Below, piece by piece: positions 45,287-54,721 of a DNA stretch of 64,000 bases. Location of the stretch: NCBI RefSeq assembly GCF_014490035.1, contig NZ_CP061008.1:62001-126000 (forward strand), in the 5' to 3' direction. Every line of letters begins with the position of its first letter. Position 1 is the first letter of the stretch. The stretch comes from Achromobacter xylosoxidans. Lineage in GTDB: Bacteria; Pseudomonadota; Gammaproteobacteria; Burkholderiales; Burkholderiaceae_B. The position numbers were made by a program, and so were the translations under genes. The notes under the pieces were generated by a model. The model made no database searches, was not told where the DNA came from, and saw only the letters and a list, made by a program, of their open reading frames with translations.

Positions 45287-46012
45287 ATGCCCTTCACCGC
45301 CATGCCGCATTCCCCGCAACCCATGCAGGACGCAGACGCGCGCCCCGATGCCGCACTCGAAGCGTGGCTGCATGCGCGCCACAGCTGCCGCGCCTTTCTG
45401 CCCCAGCCCGTCGCGCGCGGCACCATCGAACGCATCCTGGATCTGGCGCAGCGCGCCGCGTCCTGGTGCAATTGCCAGCCCTGGCAGGTGACGATCACCG
45501 AAGGCGCGGGTACGGAACGCCTGCGCGACGCGCTGCAACGCCGCGCGGAACAGTCTGGCTTCACGCCGGATTTTCCGTTTCCGCGCGAATACCAGGGCGA
45601 GTACCTGGCCCGCCGGCGCGAATCAGGCTTCCAGCTGTATGGCGCGGTCGGCGTGGCGCGTGGCGACCGCGAGGCATACCGCCGCCAGGAAATGCGCAAT
45701 TTCCAGCTGTTCGATGCGCCGCACGTGGCCATCGTCACCACCGACGAGGCGCTGGGTGAATACGGCGCGATGGATTGCGGCGGCTATGTGGCCAATTTCC
45801 TGCTGGCGGCCCAGGCCAACGGCGTGGCGACCGTCGCCCAGGCATCCTTGGCCATGTATCCGGAAGTGCTGCGCGATGAACTCGGCATCGCCGCGGATCG
45901 CCGCGTGGTCTGCGGCATTTCCTTCGGTTATGCCGACACGGAGCACCCCGCCAACAGCTATCGCACCAGCCGCGCGCCGCAATCCGAAACCGTTACCTGG
46001 ATCGGCGAATAG
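45287..46012 (+). CDS. Nitroreductase-family flavoprotein
   Basis: 241 residues from ATG 45287, with AGGAGAGACG upstream. FMN-binding segments: ARHSCRAFLPQPVARGTIERILDLAQRAASWCNCQPWQVTIT (RxSxR start, then the N-Q-P-W phosphate site) and DCGGYVANFLLAAQANGVATVAQASLA, with SFGYAD near the end. A reductase of nitro, quinone or enone compounds using NAD(P)H. No operon partner. Confidence 0.9.
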   Translation: MPFTAMPHSPQPMQDADARPDAALEAWLHARHSCRAFLPQPVARGTIERILDLAQRAASWCNCQPWQVTITEGAGTERLRDALQRRAEQSGFTPDFPFPREYQGEYLARRRESGFQLYGAVGVARGDREAYRRQEMRNFQLFDAPHVAIVTTDEALGEYGAMDCGGYVANFLLAAQANGVATVAQASLAMYPEVLRDELGIAADRRVVCGISFGYADTEHPANSYRTSRAPQSETVTWIGE

Positions 46013-46094
46013 GGACAGGCCGCGCCTGGCCTGATATGGTTCTTCCTGATCGCTTTTATTCCGTCCCTGTCCATACGCAAGCAGTCCACTGAAG

Positions 46095-47288
46095 ATGCCC
46101 ACCAAACACATCGATACGCTTCTGCAGCACGCAGGCACCGCCCCGTTCAACCCGGAAACCGGCACCGCGCCGGTACCCCTGCCGCCGATGCGGGCCAGCA
46201 CGGTGCGCTTCGAGAACCTCGCAGCGCTCGAAAAGGCCCAGCGCAGCAAGGCGGCAGGCGGCCGCGCCTCCACCTACGGGCGCATGGGCATGGACACGCA
46301 TGCGGCGCTGGAAGAAGTCTTCACCCAGCTCGAAGGCGGCACGCATTGCTACCTGGCGTCCTCGGGCCTGTCGGCGATGACCATGGTCATGATGGCCCTG
46401 TGCTCGGCCGGCGACCACGCCCTGATCTCGGACTGCGTCTATGGTCCGATGCGCGAACTCGACGACGCGGTGCTCAAGCGCATGAACATCGAAATCACCT
46501 ACTTCGCGGCCGGCGAGGACCTCGAAGCGCTGGTGCGTCCCAACACCAAGCTGCTGTACGTCGAATCTCCGGGATCGCTGCTGTTCGAGATGCTGGACAT
46601 GGGCGCCATGGCCGCTTTCGCGCAGAGCCACGGGCTGGTGCTGGCCACCGACAATACCTGGGGTTCGGGCTACATCTACCGTCCCCTGACGTTGGGCGCG
46701 CAGGTATCCGTCATCGCCGGCACCAAGTACGTGGGTGGGCACTCCGACCTGATGCTGGGCGCGGTCGTCACCAATGACGAACAGATTGCCCGCAAGCTCA
46801 ACCGCACGCAGTACGCCATGGGCTATTCGATCAGCGCGGACGACGCCTGGCTGGCTTTGCGCGGCGTACGCACCATGCCCATTCGCATGGCCCAGCACGC
46901 GCGCCATGCCTTGCAGGTATGCGAATTCCTCAAGAGCCGTCCCGAGACCGTGCGCCTGTTCCACCCGGCCTGGCCGCAGGATCCCGGCCACGCCCTGTGG
47001 CAGCGCGATTGCACCGGCTCCAATGGCATGCTTTCCGTCGAGCTGCGCCTGTCGCCGGCGGCCGCGCGCGTGTTCGTGGATTCACTGACGCTCTTTGGCA
47101 TCGGCTTTTCCTGGGGCGGCTATGAAAGCCTGGTGCAGCTGGTGTCGAGCAAGGACCTGGCCAAGCACCGCTATTGGGGCGAAGGCGACAACGCCCTGGT
47201 GCGCCTGCACATCGGCCTGGAGTCGCCGGACGACATCATTGCCGACCTGACCCAGGCGCTGGAAAAGGCCGCCGCCGTCCAGGGCTGA
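46095..47288 (+). CDS. metC: Cystathionine beta-lyase-like PLP enzyme
   Basis: 397 residues, Cys/Met metabolism PLP family. GGTHCYLASSGLSAMTMVMMAL, SDCVYGPMRELDD, YVESPGSLLFEMLD, LATDNTWGSGYIYRPLTLGAQVSVIAGTKYVGGHSD (PLP Lys in GTKYVGGHSD), and the C-terminal SWGGYESLVQL. The DNTWGSGY and GGYESL forms are those of cystathionine beta-lyase, which makes homocysteine from cystathionine; C-S lyases of other sulfur amino acids are close relatives. Single gene. Confidence 0.9.
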   Translation: MPTKHIDTLLQHAGTAPFNPETGTAPVPLPPMRASTVRFENLAALEKAQRSKAAGGRASTYGRMGMDTHAALEEVFTQLEGGTHCYLASSGLSAMTMVMMALCSAGDHALISDCVYGPMRELDDAVLKRMNIEITYFAAGEDLEALVRPNTKLLYVESPGSLLFEMLDMGAMAAFAQSHGLVLATDNTWGSGYIYRPLTLGAQVSVIAGTKYVGGHSDLMLGAVVTNDEQIARKLNRTQYAMGYSISADDAWLALRGVRTMPIRMAQHARHALQVCEFLKSRPETVRLFHPAWPQDPGHALWQRDCTGSNGMLSVELRLSPAAARVFVDSLTLFGIGFSWGGYESLVQLVSSKDLAKHRYWGEGDNALVRLHIGLESPDDIIADLTQALEKAAAVQG

Positions 47289-47309
47289 GCGGCGCAAGGC
47301 GCGGCGGCC

Positions 47310-48269
47310 TCAGGCGGCCGCGCCGCGTATCCACGCGCCGATGCGCGCGGCGATGTCGTCGCTGTTGTCGTCCATCATGGGCATGTGCGAATTGCCGGCA
47401 ATGCCCATGTCGGCCAGGCGCCAGGTTTGCACGCGGGCGCCTTGGCGCGTCAGCTCATCGGCATAGGCCTGGCCGGTGGCGCACAGCTTTTCCCATAGCG
47501 GCGTCGCGTCCAGGTAATCCCCATAGACGAACAGAAAGGGCTTGTCCGCCACGGCTTGGGCCGTCACCTCGGACGAGTAGCCCGAGGGCTCGATGCCGAT
47601 GACCCCGCGCACCAGGTCCGGCCGCGCGTGCAGCGCGCGGTAGGCGACTTCGCCGCCGTGGCTGTGCGCCATCACCAGGCACGGTCCGACGCGGTCGAGC
47701 ACCGCGCAGAACCCCTGCAATGCCGCATCGTTATTGCCCAGCCAGCGCGGCACCGCATGGCGGATGAAGTCGTCGAACGCGGCGACCGGAAAGCGCTGCC
47801 CGTCGAACGCACGCCGTGCCGGATAGTCCTCGGCGCGGCCGAAGCGGAACAGCGTCCAGCTTTCCTCGGCATTGCGGATGATGGGCGGCTCGGGCCAGAC
47901 CTGCGTGAACGGCGCCCAGCCCGCGCGGCCGCGCTCGACGTTGTCCACGACGTACACCGCATGTCCCTGCCGCAGGAAATGCTGCATCCAGCCCGGCCTG
48001 CCATCCGGCGTCTGTTCCCACATCGCGCCCGTCATGCCGCCGCCATGCAGCAGCACGATGGGCAGCGGATGCGCCAGCCGCGCCGGGATGAAGTACTGCA
48101 CGTAGGCCTGCTCGAAGTGATACAGCCCGTTGGGGTCATACGCCAGCGACGCGCTTTGCGTGAACGCGATATCGCGCCGAGGCAGGCCGTCGATGCGCAC
48201 CTGCCGCCCGCCCGCGTAGAAGCTGCCGAAGTCGGCCAGGGCCACTGCCTGGGGAACCGCCTGCGTCAT
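47310..48269 (-). CDS. Alpha/beta hydrolase
   Basis: 319 residues from ATG 48269, overlapping the stop of the binding-protein gene as ATGA. The frame is open far upstream, but only inside that gene. Alpha/beta hydrolase fold: IVLLHGGGMTGAMWEQTPDGRPGWMQHFLRQGHAVYVVDNVERGRAGW and the nucleophile elbow MAHSHGGEVAYRAL. Expected catalytic His is near GNSHMPMMDDNSDDIA. No export signal. Because it is translationally coupled to a branched-chain-type solute receptor, it may hydrolyse an ester or lactone that the receptor brings in. Confidence 0.85.
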   Translation of the reverse strand: MTQAVPQAVALADFGSFYAGGRQVRIDGLPRRDIAFTQSASLAYDPNGLYHFEQAYVQYFIPARLAHPLPIVLLHGGGMTGAMWEQTPDGRPGWMQHFLRQGHAVYVVDNVERGRAGWAPFTQVWPEPPIIRNAEESWTLFRFGRAEDYPARRAFDGQRFPVAAFDDFIRHAVPRWLGNNDAALQGFCAVLDRVGPCLVMAHSHGGEVAYRALHARPDLVRGVIGIEPSGYSSEVTAQAVADKPFLFVYGDYLDATPLWEKLCATGQAYADELTRQGARVQTWRLADMGIAGNSHMPMMDDNSDDIAARIGAWIRGAAA

Positions 48270-49477
48270 GGCTTGACCAGCGGGCATTGGCTTTCCGACA
48301 AGGGCCAGGCCAGCGCCGCGCCGGGGATGTTGCGCACGATGTTGTAGTAGTCCCAGGGCGCCTTCGACTGCGCCGGCGTCTTGACCTGCGCCAGCATCAT
48401 GTCGCGCACCACCAGGCCGTCTTCGCGGATGTGCGCGTTGAGGCTGAACGGGTCGTCGATGGGCAGCGATTTCATCTTGGCCATGACGGCGTCGGCGTCC
48501 ACCGTGCCTGCCGCCTTCACGGCCTGCAGGTAATGGCGCACCGAGCCGTAGACGCCGGCTTGCAGGAAGGTGGGGGGACGCCCCACGCGGGCCTCGAACT
48601 TCTTGGCGAAAGCGCGCGTGCCGTCGTTCATGTCCCAGTAGGACGGCACGGTCAGATAGGTTTTCTGCGCGGCTTGCAGGCCCAGGCTGTGCACGTCGGT
48701 GATCAGCAGCAGCATGGCCGCCAGCTGCTGCGCGCCGCCGATGCCGAATTCCGCGGCCTGCTTGATGGCCGAAATGGTGTCGCCGCCGGCGTTGGCGATG
48801 GCGATGATCTGCGCCTTGGATGCCTGCGCCTGCAGCAGGAAGGACGCGAAATCCGAGGCGTTCAGCGGGTGGTAGACGGTGCCGACGACCTCGCCGCCGT
48901 TGGCCTTGACCACGGCCTCGGTGTCCGCCGCCAGCTGCTTGCCGAAAGCATAGTCGGACGCCAGGATGAACCAGCGTTTGTTGCCCTCGTTGACCACCGC
49001 GGTCGCCGTGCCGCGCGACAGCGCATACGTGGTGTAGGTCCATTGCACGCCGTAGGACGAGCACTGCGCCTGGGTCAGCGCGGTGGTGCCAGGACTGGAG
49101 AACAGCACCAGCTTTTTCTTGTCGCGCGCGATGCCCTGCACTGCCAGCGCGACCGACGAGTTGGGCACGTCCACGATCACGTCCACGCCGTCGGTGTCGT
49201 ACCATTTGCGCGCCATGCCGCTGCCGATGTCGGGCCGGTGTTGGTGGTCGCCCGAGACCAGCGAAATCGGCTTGCCCAGCAGGGTGCCGCCCATTTCCTC
49301 GATGGCCAGGCGGGCGGCTTCGACCGAGCCGCGGCCGGTGGCGTCGGCGGTGACGCCCGCCATGTCCGTGAGTACGCCGATCTTCACGCCGTCGGTTTCG
49401 TTGGCTTGCGCCAGGCCGGCGGCCAGCGCCAGGCACAGGCCCAGCATCGCGCGTTTGCGCGGGAATCGCTGCTTCAT
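48266..49477 (-). CDS. ABC-type branched-chain amino-acid-like periplasmic binding protein
   Basis: 403 residues from ATG 49477, preceded by GGTGGAAGACAA; an ATG 15 bases upstream is in frame but GGTGGAAG lies after it. Signal peptide to AQA, then KIGVLTDMAGVTADATGRGSVEAARLAIEEMGG and a type I periplasmic-binding fold (Peripla_BP_6). Cys pair in ALTQAQCSSYG and SESQC may form a disulfide. It is coupled to the hydrolase and has no ABC permease or ATPase genes nearby, so it would borrow a transporter. Ligand unknown. Confidence 0.88.
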   Translation of the reverse strand: MKQRFPRKRAMLGLCLALAAGLAQANETDGVKIGVLTDMAGVTADATGRGSVEAARLAIEEMGGTLLGKPISLVSGDHQHRPDIGSGMARKWYDTDGVDVIVDVPNSSVALAVQGIARDKKKLVLFSSPGTTALTQAQCSSYGVQWTYTTYALSRGTATAVVNEGNKRWFILASDYAFGKQLAADTEAVVKANGGEVVGTVYHPLNASDFASFLLQAQASKAQIIAIANAGGDTISAIKQAAEFGIGGAQQLAAMLLLITDVHSLGLQAAQKTYLTVPSYWDMNDGTRAFAKKFEARVGRPPTFLQAGVYGSVRHYLQAVKAAGTVDADAVMAKMKSLPIDDPFSLNAHIREDGLVVRDMMLAQVKTPAQSKAPWDYYNIVRNIPGAALAWPLSESQCPLVKP

Positions 49478-49554
49478 TTGTCTTCCACCCATTGTGTGCC
49501 GCTGTTGCGGCGATTTGTTGTGCGGAAAGTGTAGCGCGGGCCCAGGCGGGAACT

Positions 49555-49592
49555 GCAAAGAAAAACGCCCCGGCCGGCAGGCTCGGGGCGTT
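49555..49592 (-). terminator. Rho-independent terminator of dsbA
   Basis: AACGCCCCG (49564-49572) pairs with CGGGGCGTT (49584-49592); on the minus strand the stem is followed by TTTTTCTTT. Confidence 0.85.
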
Positions 49593-49613
49593 GTGGATTC
49601 CGGCTGGAACGTA

Positions 49614-50243
49614 TCAGTTGCGCGCCAGCGGGATCAGGCGGGTCACTTCCTTCAGCGCGCCTTCGTAGCTGTTGCCCGCCATGACAGGCGAGGTCATGAA
49701 CTTGCCGCCGACGGCGAACGACGGGGTGCCGTCGATGCGGTAGGCGTCGGCCAACTGGGTGGCGCGCTGCACCTGCGTCTGCACGCTGAACGAGTCGAAG
49801 ACCGAGTCGAACTTCTCGCGGTCCACGCCCTGCGTGGCGATCCATTCGCCCATCGCCTTCTTGTCGAACAGGCGCTTGTGCTCGCCGTGGATGGCGGCAA
49901 AGACCTTGGGGTGCAGGTCCGGGCGGTCCAGCGCCAGCAGCGTGTAGTAGAGCTGCTGCAGCGGCTTCATGCCGGCGTTGAACGCGATCGGAACCTGCTT
50001 GAGCACCACGTCCGGCGGCGCGGTCTTGGCCCAGTCCTCAACCATGGGTTCCATGGCGGCGCAGTGCGGGCAGGTATAGGCGAAGAATTCCAGGACCTCG
50101 ATCCTGCCCGGGGTGTCCGACGGCAGCGGCGGGTTGATGGCGATGGACTGCTGCGTGCCTTGCGCGTGGCTAGCCGGGCTGAAGAATGCCGTGGCGGTCA
50201 GCGCGGCCGCGGCCAGGATGCGGATTATCTTGGGGGACAGCAT
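49614..50243 (-). CDS. dsbA: Thiol:disulfide interchange protein DsbA
   Basis: 209 residues from ATG 50243, with AGGAACC upstream; the frame reaches 50300 but a signal peptide starts here ([22 protein letters not shown]). Active site CPHC at 58-61 within [18 protein letters not shown], and the cis-Pro loop [11 protein letters not shown]. Oxidises protein cysteines in the periplasm. It follows the SPOR gene by about 80 bases on the same strand, which is conserved in betaproteobacteria (argS-SPOR-dsbA). Confidence 0.95.
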   Translation of the reverse strand: MLSPKIIRILAAAALTATAFFSPASHAQGTQQSIAINPPLPSDTPGRIEVLEFFAYTCPHCAAMEPMVEDWAKTAPPDVVLKQVPIAFNAGMKPLQQLYYTLLALDRPDLHPKVFAAIHGEHKRLFDKKAMGEWIATQGVDREKFDSVFDSFSVQTQVQRATQLADAYRIDGTPSFAVGGKFMTSPVMAGNSYEGALKEVTRLIPLARN

Positions 50244-50324
50244 GGATGAGAGGTTCCTGAGTAAAAAGTTACAGACAGGCCCGGGGCCGGATAAGTTCAA
50301 TGCTTGCGCGCGCGGCGGCCCACA

Positions 50325-51077
50325 TTACTGGCGCACCACCGCGGTTTCGATCTTGTTCTCGCCCAGGCGGCCGCGTGCCCGGTTCATGTCGTCCAGGCGG
50401 GCAAACGGGCCCACCCTGACCCGGTTGATGGGCTTGCCGTTCACTTCGGCCTTTTGCACCGCCACCGGCAGACCCAGCAGGATGATGCGGGCCTTGAGGG
50501 ATTCCGCGTCGTTCTCGCCCCGGAAGGCGCCAGCCTGCAGGTAATACGTGCCGTTGGCCGCGGACGCGGTGGCGGCCGGCTTGGGAGCCGGCGCGGGCGC
50601 GGCGGCGGGGGCGGCCTTGGAGATAGGCGTGGGCGCCTGGCTGGGGGTGGCGGACGGCGCGGCCGAAGCCACGGCGGGCGCCTTGGACGTAGGCAGGGTG
50701 GCAATCAGCGCGCCCAGGTCGTCCAGCTTGGTGGGGGTATCGTCGCCCTTGGAGGCGGCGGGTCCGGTGGCCTGGCCGGTACCGGCCCCGGGCAGCGGCG
50801 CGGGCGCCGTGGCGGTCGGGCCGGTGGACGGAGTGCCGGCGCCGCCGTCGCGGCCGTACAGGCCGGCGTTGGGGTCTGGCGCCTGGCGCGGGTCCGGCAG
50901 CTTGCCGTTGTCGCCCTGGCGGCTGGCCCGGTCGACGAAGGGCACTGGCGCCTTGGTGACGTAGAAGGCGACGACGGCGGCCACGATCAGGCCGATGAGC
51001 AAGCCGGCCAGCGCGCCGTACAGGGTGCTGCCGCTTTCGCCGGAGGAACGGCGGGTGGTTTTGCGCTTGGTTGCCAT
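50325..51077 (-). CDS. SPOR-domain protein
   Basis: 250 residues. Short basic cytoplasmic start (ATKRKTTRRSSG), one membrane helix (LYGALAGLLIGLIVAAVVAFYV, 19-40), a long Pro/Ala-rich periplasmic linker, and a C-terminal SPOR domain (GTYYLQAGAFRGENDAESLKARIILLGLPVAVQKAEVNGKPINRVRVGPFARLDDMNRARGRL). SPOR domains bind denuded glycan at the septum, so this is an FtsN-like cell-division protein. It lies 9 bases downstream of argS. Confidence 0.93.
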   Translation of the reverse strand: MATKRKTTRRSSGESGSTLYGALAGLLIGLIVAAVVAFYVTKAPVPFVDRASRQGDNGKLPDPRQAPDPNAGLYGRDGGAGTPSTGPTATAPAPLPGAGTGQATGPAASKGDDTPTKLDDLGALIATLPTSKAPAVASAAPSATPSQAPTPISKAAPAAAPAPAPKPAATASAANGTYYLQAGAFRGENDAESLKARIILLGLPVAVQKAEVNGKPINRVRVGPFARLDDMNRARGRLGENKIETAVVRQ

Positions 51078-51086
51078 GAACCGATG

Positions 51087-52769
51087 TTACATCCGCTCGG
51101 GCGCCGATACGCCCATCAGCTCCAGCCCGTTGGCCAGCACCTGGCGCGTGGTCGAGGCCAGGCGCAGGCGGGCCAGCTTCAGGGCCCTGTCGTCGACCAG
51201 CACGCGCTCGGCGTTGTACCAGGCGTGGAAATCCGAGGCGCAGTCGCGCAGCCAGAAGGCGATATGGTGCGGCGACAGTTCCTGCGCCGCCAGCGCCACC
51301 ACGTTGGGGAATTCGGCCAGGCGCTGCATCAGCGCGAATTCGGTCGGGGCGGTCAGCAGCGCCGCGTCGGCCTGGGCCACGTCGGCGGCCGGCATGGCGG
51401 CGTTGTTGATGACCGAGCAGATGCGGGCGTGCGCGTACTGGATGTAATAGACCGGGTTCTCGTCGCTCTTGGACAGCGCCAGGTCCACGTCGAACACGAA
51501 TTCCGTGTCGGCGCGGCGCTGGATCAGGAAGTAGCGCACCGCGTCGCGGCCCACCCAGTCGATCAGGTCGCGCATGGTCACGTAGCTGCCGGCGCGCTTG
51601 GAGATCTTGACCTCTTCGCCGCCGCGCATGACCTTGACCATCTTGTGCAGCACGTAGGCCGGGTATTCCTTGGGAATGCCCTCTTCCAGCGCCTGCAGGC
51701 CGGCGCGCACGCGCGCCACGGTGCCGTGGTGGTCGCTGCCCTGGATGTTCACGGCGCGATGGAAGCCCCGCTCCCATTTGGCCTTGTGGTAGGCCACGTC
51801 CGGCACGAAGTAGGTGTAGCCGCCTTCGCTCTTCCGCATGACGCGGTCTTTGTCGTCGCCCGTGCCCAGTTCGGTGGTGCGCAGCCACAGCGCGCCGCCT
51901 TCCTCGTAGGTGTGGCCGCCGGCGATCAGCGCCTTGACGGTCGCTTCGACCCGGCCGGAGGTGTAGAGCGAGCTTTCCAGGTAGTAGTTGTCGAACGCCA
52001 GGCCGAAGGCCTGCAGGTCCAGGTCCTGTTCGCGGCGCAGGTAGGCCACGGCGAAGACGCGGATGTCGTCCAGGTTGTCGACGTTGCCCGTGGCGGTGAC
52101 GTCCACGCCATCGGAGTGAACGGTCGCGCCGGCCTGGAAGTCGCGCGCGATGTCGGCGATGTAGTCGCCCTTGTAGCCGTCGGCGGGCCACTCGGGGGAA
52201 TCGGTCGTCAGGCCGCGGGCGCGCGCCTGCACGCTGATGGCCAGGTTCTGGATCTGGTTGCCGGCGTCGTTGTAATAGAACTCGCGGGTGACGTCCCAGC
52301 CGATGGCGTCGTACAGGCGGCAGATGGCATCGCCCAGCGCGGCCTGGCGGGCATGGCCCACGTGCAGCGGGCCGGTGGGGTTGGCCGACACGAATTCGAC
52401 CAGGATCTTCTCGCCGTTGCGCGGCGCACGGCCGAAGGCGGCGCCTTGCTCGGCCACGGCGGCGATGACGGCCTGGCGCGCGGCGGCGGTAATGCGCAGG
52501 TTGATGAAGCCGGGGCCGGCGATTTCAGCGGCCTCGATCAGGCTGGCGGCGCCGGGCTGGGCCATCAGGGCGTCGACGATGGCCTGGGCCAGTTCGCGCG
52601 GGTTGCGGCGGGCCGGCTTGGCCAGCTGCATGGCCACGTTGGTGGCGACGTCGCCGTGGGCGGCGACCTTGGGGCGCTCCAGCAGCACATTTGCCACGGC
52701 GTCGGGCAGGCTTTGCGCGACGGCGGCCTGGATCAGGGAGATAAGCTGTTTTTGTTGCTCGAGGAGCAT
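51087..52769 (-). CDS. argS: Arginyl-tRNA synthetase
   Basis: 560 residues, class I synthetase. HIGH box [14 protein letters not shown] with the Arg-specific [16 protein letters not shown] context, a KMSKS-type loop [14 protein letters not shown], and a C-terminal anticodon-binding helical domain with [11 protein letters not shown]. First gene of argS-SPOR-dsbA on the minus strand. Start ATG 52769 matches the family's N-terminal [16 protein letters not shown]. Confidence 0.97.
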   Translation of the reverse strand: MLLEQQKQLISLIQAAVAQSLPDAVANVLLERPKVAAHGDVATNVAMQLAKPARRNPRELAQAIVDALMAQPGAASLIEAAEIAGPGFINLRITAAARQAVIAAVAEQGAAFGRAPRNGEKILVEFVSANPTGPLHVGHARQAALGDAICRLYDAIGWDVTREFYYNDAGNQIQNLAISVQARARGLTTDSPEWPADGYKGDYIADIARDFQAGATVHSDGVDVTATGNVDNLDDIRVFAVAYLRREQDLDLQAFGLAFDNYYLESSLYTSGRVEATVKALIAGGHTYEEGGALWLRTTELGTGDDKDRVMRKSEGGYTYFVPDVAYHKAKWERGFHRAVNIQGSDHHGTVARVRAGLQALEEGIPKEYPAYVLHKMVKVMRGGEEVKISKRAGSYVTMRDLIDWVGRDAVRYFLIQRRADTEFVFDVDLALSKSDENPVYYIQYAHARICSVINNAAMPAADVAQADAALLTAPTEFALMQRLAEFPNVVALAAQELSPHHIAFWLRDCASDFHAWYNAERVLVDDRALKLARLRLASTTRQVLANGLELMGVSAPERM

Positions 52770-53089
52770 GGGCGTCTGGAGAAGTTCTGAGTTAGTGACG
52801 GACGCGCCCGCACAGGCCGGGCCTGTCGGGCGGAGCGGACAGGGGCGGCGTAGCCGGGCGGACCGCGCGTGCCGGCTTCATGGCCGCGTCAGGTCCCGCT
52901 GTCACGGGAATCTCCTGAATCATAGCTTGATTTGGCCATGGAACCGGCCTGCGCCCTGGGCGGGAACGCCGCAAGGAAGGGTCCGGGGGGACACATGGCG
53001 CCGGTCGTCGGACCTGCTTCCCCAGGCCAGTTGGCAGTGCCCTGGTGTTGCGGTAGTGTATGTAAGTAATCAATGTGGGAGACTGGAAT
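52770..53089. other. Divergent promoter region argS / DUF1840
   Basis: About 320 bases between divergent genes. It contains a perfect short palindrome ACAGGCC-G-GGCCTGT at 52812-52826 and no frame with coding character. No further feature recognised. Confidence 0.4.
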
Positions 53090-53437
53090 ATGCTGATCAC
53101 CTTTCATTCCAAGGTCGTGGCCGAGGTTCTGATGCTGACCGACCATGCCGGCGCGCTGCTGCTGGCGGCGGGCAAGTCCTTCAAGGACAAGATCCCGGAG
53201 CGCGGCGTTTTCACCGTCGAGCAGCTGGGGCCGGCCATCAGCGGCATCGAACGCGCGATCGAGGAATACCAGAGCGCCCATGACGGCTCCGAGGAAGAGG
53301 ACGAGGACAAGGCCCCGGCCTCGCCCATGGCCCGCATGGTGGGCCTGAAGGAGCGCGCCTTCCCCCTGCTCGACATGATGCGCCAGTCCTTGGCGGCAAA
53401 CGCCGAAGTCACCTGGGAGGTGTCGCGCGGCTGGTAA
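53090..53437 (+). CDS. DUF1840 protein
   Basis: 115 residues from ATG 53090, with GTGGGAG upstream; the frame opens 15 bases earlier. DUF1840 layout: LITFHSKVVAEVLMLTDHAGALLLAAGKSFKDKIPERGVFTVEQLGPAISGIERAIEEYQ, an acidic loop, then GLKERAFPLLDMMRQSLAANAEVTWEV. Small cytoplasmic protein common in betaproteobacteria, function unknown. Followed by a strong terminator. Confidence 0.85.
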   Translation: MLITFHSKVVAEVLMLTDHAGALLLAAGKSFKDKIPERGVFTVEQLGPAISGIERAIEEYQSAHDGSEEEDEDKAPASPMARMVGLKERAFPLLDMMRQSLAANAEVTWEVSRGW

Positions 53438-53454
53438 GCCGGCGAGCCCAATGT

Positions 53455-53486
53455 CGCCGGGCGGACAATCTGCCCGGCGTTTTTTG
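53455..53486 (+). terminator. Rho-independent terminator after DUF1840
   Basis: CGCCGGGC (53455-53462) pairs with GCCCGGCG (53472-53479), followed by T6. Confidence 0.9.
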
Positions 53487-53526
53487 CCTACCCTACTCGC
53501 CTGACGCCACCCCAAGGAACCCCGAC

Positions 53527-53844
53527 ATGCGCAGCGACATCACCATCGTTTTCGATTCCCGCCGTTCGCTTGACCTCTCGGCCAGCGTCGAGCCCTCGCC
53601 GCAGCGCCAGAGCGATGCGCGCGACTGGTTCGACAGCGCCTGGGAAACGCTGGGCTGCGAACCGCTGCGTCCCAGCGGCAAGGTCCTGCTGCTGGACAAG
53701 GTGCTGGGCGTGGCCGATGCGCTGGGCTACGACACCCTGTCCTCCGACGAAAAAGAGGCGCGCGAGTTCGCGGAGCACCTGGCGCTGGCGCTGGAGCGTC
53801 CGCGCATCACCGTGGACTTGCCGGGGCTGACGGTAGGTTACTGA
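53527..53844 (+). CDS. Small hypothetical protein
   Basis: 105 residues with AAGGAACC upstream. Acidic, no signal peptide; begins RSDITIVFDSRRSLDLSASVEPSPQRQSDARDWFD and has a helical end with DEKEAREFAEHLALALERPRITVDLPG. No family recognised. It has its own terminators on both sides and strong third-position G/C, so it is a genuine gene. Confidence 0.75.
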   Translation: MRSDITIVFDSRRSLDLSASVEPSPQRQSDARDWFDSAWETLGCEPLRPSGKVLLLDKVLGVADALGYDTLSSDEKEAREFAEHLALALERPRITVDLPGLTVGY

Positions 53845-53866
53845 GCGATCCGGCCTCAACCCCAAG

Positions 53867-53894
53867 AAAAAACTGCCCCCATAGGGGCAGTTTT
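53867..53894. terminator. Bidirectional terminator
   Basis: ACTGCCCC (53872-53879) pairs with GGGGCAGT (53884-53891), flanked by A6 and T4, between the convergent small gene and the ABC permease. Confidence 0.92.
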
Positions 53895-53920
53895 CATTTG
53901 GGCCGGTCCCGCAGGCGGGT

Positions 53921-54721
53921 CTAGCGGATGCCTGCCCGCATGAACGATTGCACGAATTGCCGCTGGAACAGCAGGAAGGCGATCAGGAGCGGCGCCGCCG
54001 ACATCAGCGTGGCGGCCGTGATGACCGACCAGTCGATGCCCTGGTCGGTCGACGAGAACACCTGCAGGCCCACCGTCAGCGGCCGGGATTCGACCGAGTT
54101 GGTGATGATCAGCGGCCACAGGAAGTTGTTCCAGTGGTGGCTGACCGACACCAGCCCGTAGGCCACGTAGATCGGCTTGGCCAGCGGCACATACACCTTC
54201 CATAGCACCTGAAGCGCGTTGGCGCCTTCCATGCGCGCGGCTTCTTCCAGTTCTCGCGGCACCGTCTTGAAGGTCTGGCGCAAGAGGAAGATGCCGAAGG
54301 CGGATGCAAAGTAAGGCAGGCCGATGGCGAACACCGTGTCGCGGATGCCCAGCTGGCTCATGGAGCGGTAGTTCTCCACCAGCAGCACGTCCGGCATGAT
54401 CATCAGCTGCAGCAGCACCAGCATGAAGACGAAATCGCGGCCGCGGAACTCGAAGCGCGCGAAGGCGTAGCCGGCCAGGGTCGACAGCACCAGTTGCGCC
54501 GCCAGCACCATGGTGACCAGCAGGAAGGTGTTGAGGAAATAACGCGGGAACGGCGCCGCGTGCCAGGCGCGCACGAAGTTGTCCAGCGTCAGCGGCGCGA
54601 ACAGGTCGAAGCGGGTCGCGTAGGCGGGCGGGTGGAACGCCGCCCACATGGCATAGGCCAGGGGCAGGATCCACAGCAGGCCGAGCGCCCAGGCGCCCAA
54701 GGTATCGAGCTTGTCTTTCAT
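53921..54721 (-). CDS. ugpE: ABC transporter permease, UgpE-like
   Basis: 266 residues, six membrane segments of the MalG/UgpE type. The EAA loop is ELEEAARMEGANALQVLWKVYVPLAKP. Its start overlaps the stop of the preceding permease as ATGA. It completes the order ATPase, binding protein, permease A, permease E on the minus strand. Substrate assigned to glycerol-3-phosphate or glycerophosphodiesters from the neighbouring phosphodiesterase, so the symbol is provisional. Confidence 0.85.
   Translation of the reverse strand: MKDKLDTLGAWALGLLWILPLAYAMWAAFHPPAYATRFDLFAPLTLDNFVRAWHAAPFPRYFLNTFLLVTMVLAAQLVLSTLAGYAFARFEFRGRDFVFMLVLLQLMIMPDVLLVENYRSMSQLGIRDTVFAIGLPYFASAFGIFLLRQTFKTVPRELEEAARMEGANALQVLWKVYVPLAKPIYVAYGLVSVSHHWNNFLWPLIITNSVESRPLTVGLQVFSSTDQGIDWSVITAATLMSAAPLLIAFLLFQRQFVQSFMRAGIR

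Noticed and set aside
48266..49436. 708-codon minus-strand frame joining the hydrolase to an upstream region
   Set aside because: Its first ~390 codons are the binding-protein gene read in a wrong register; the hydrolase starts at 48269.
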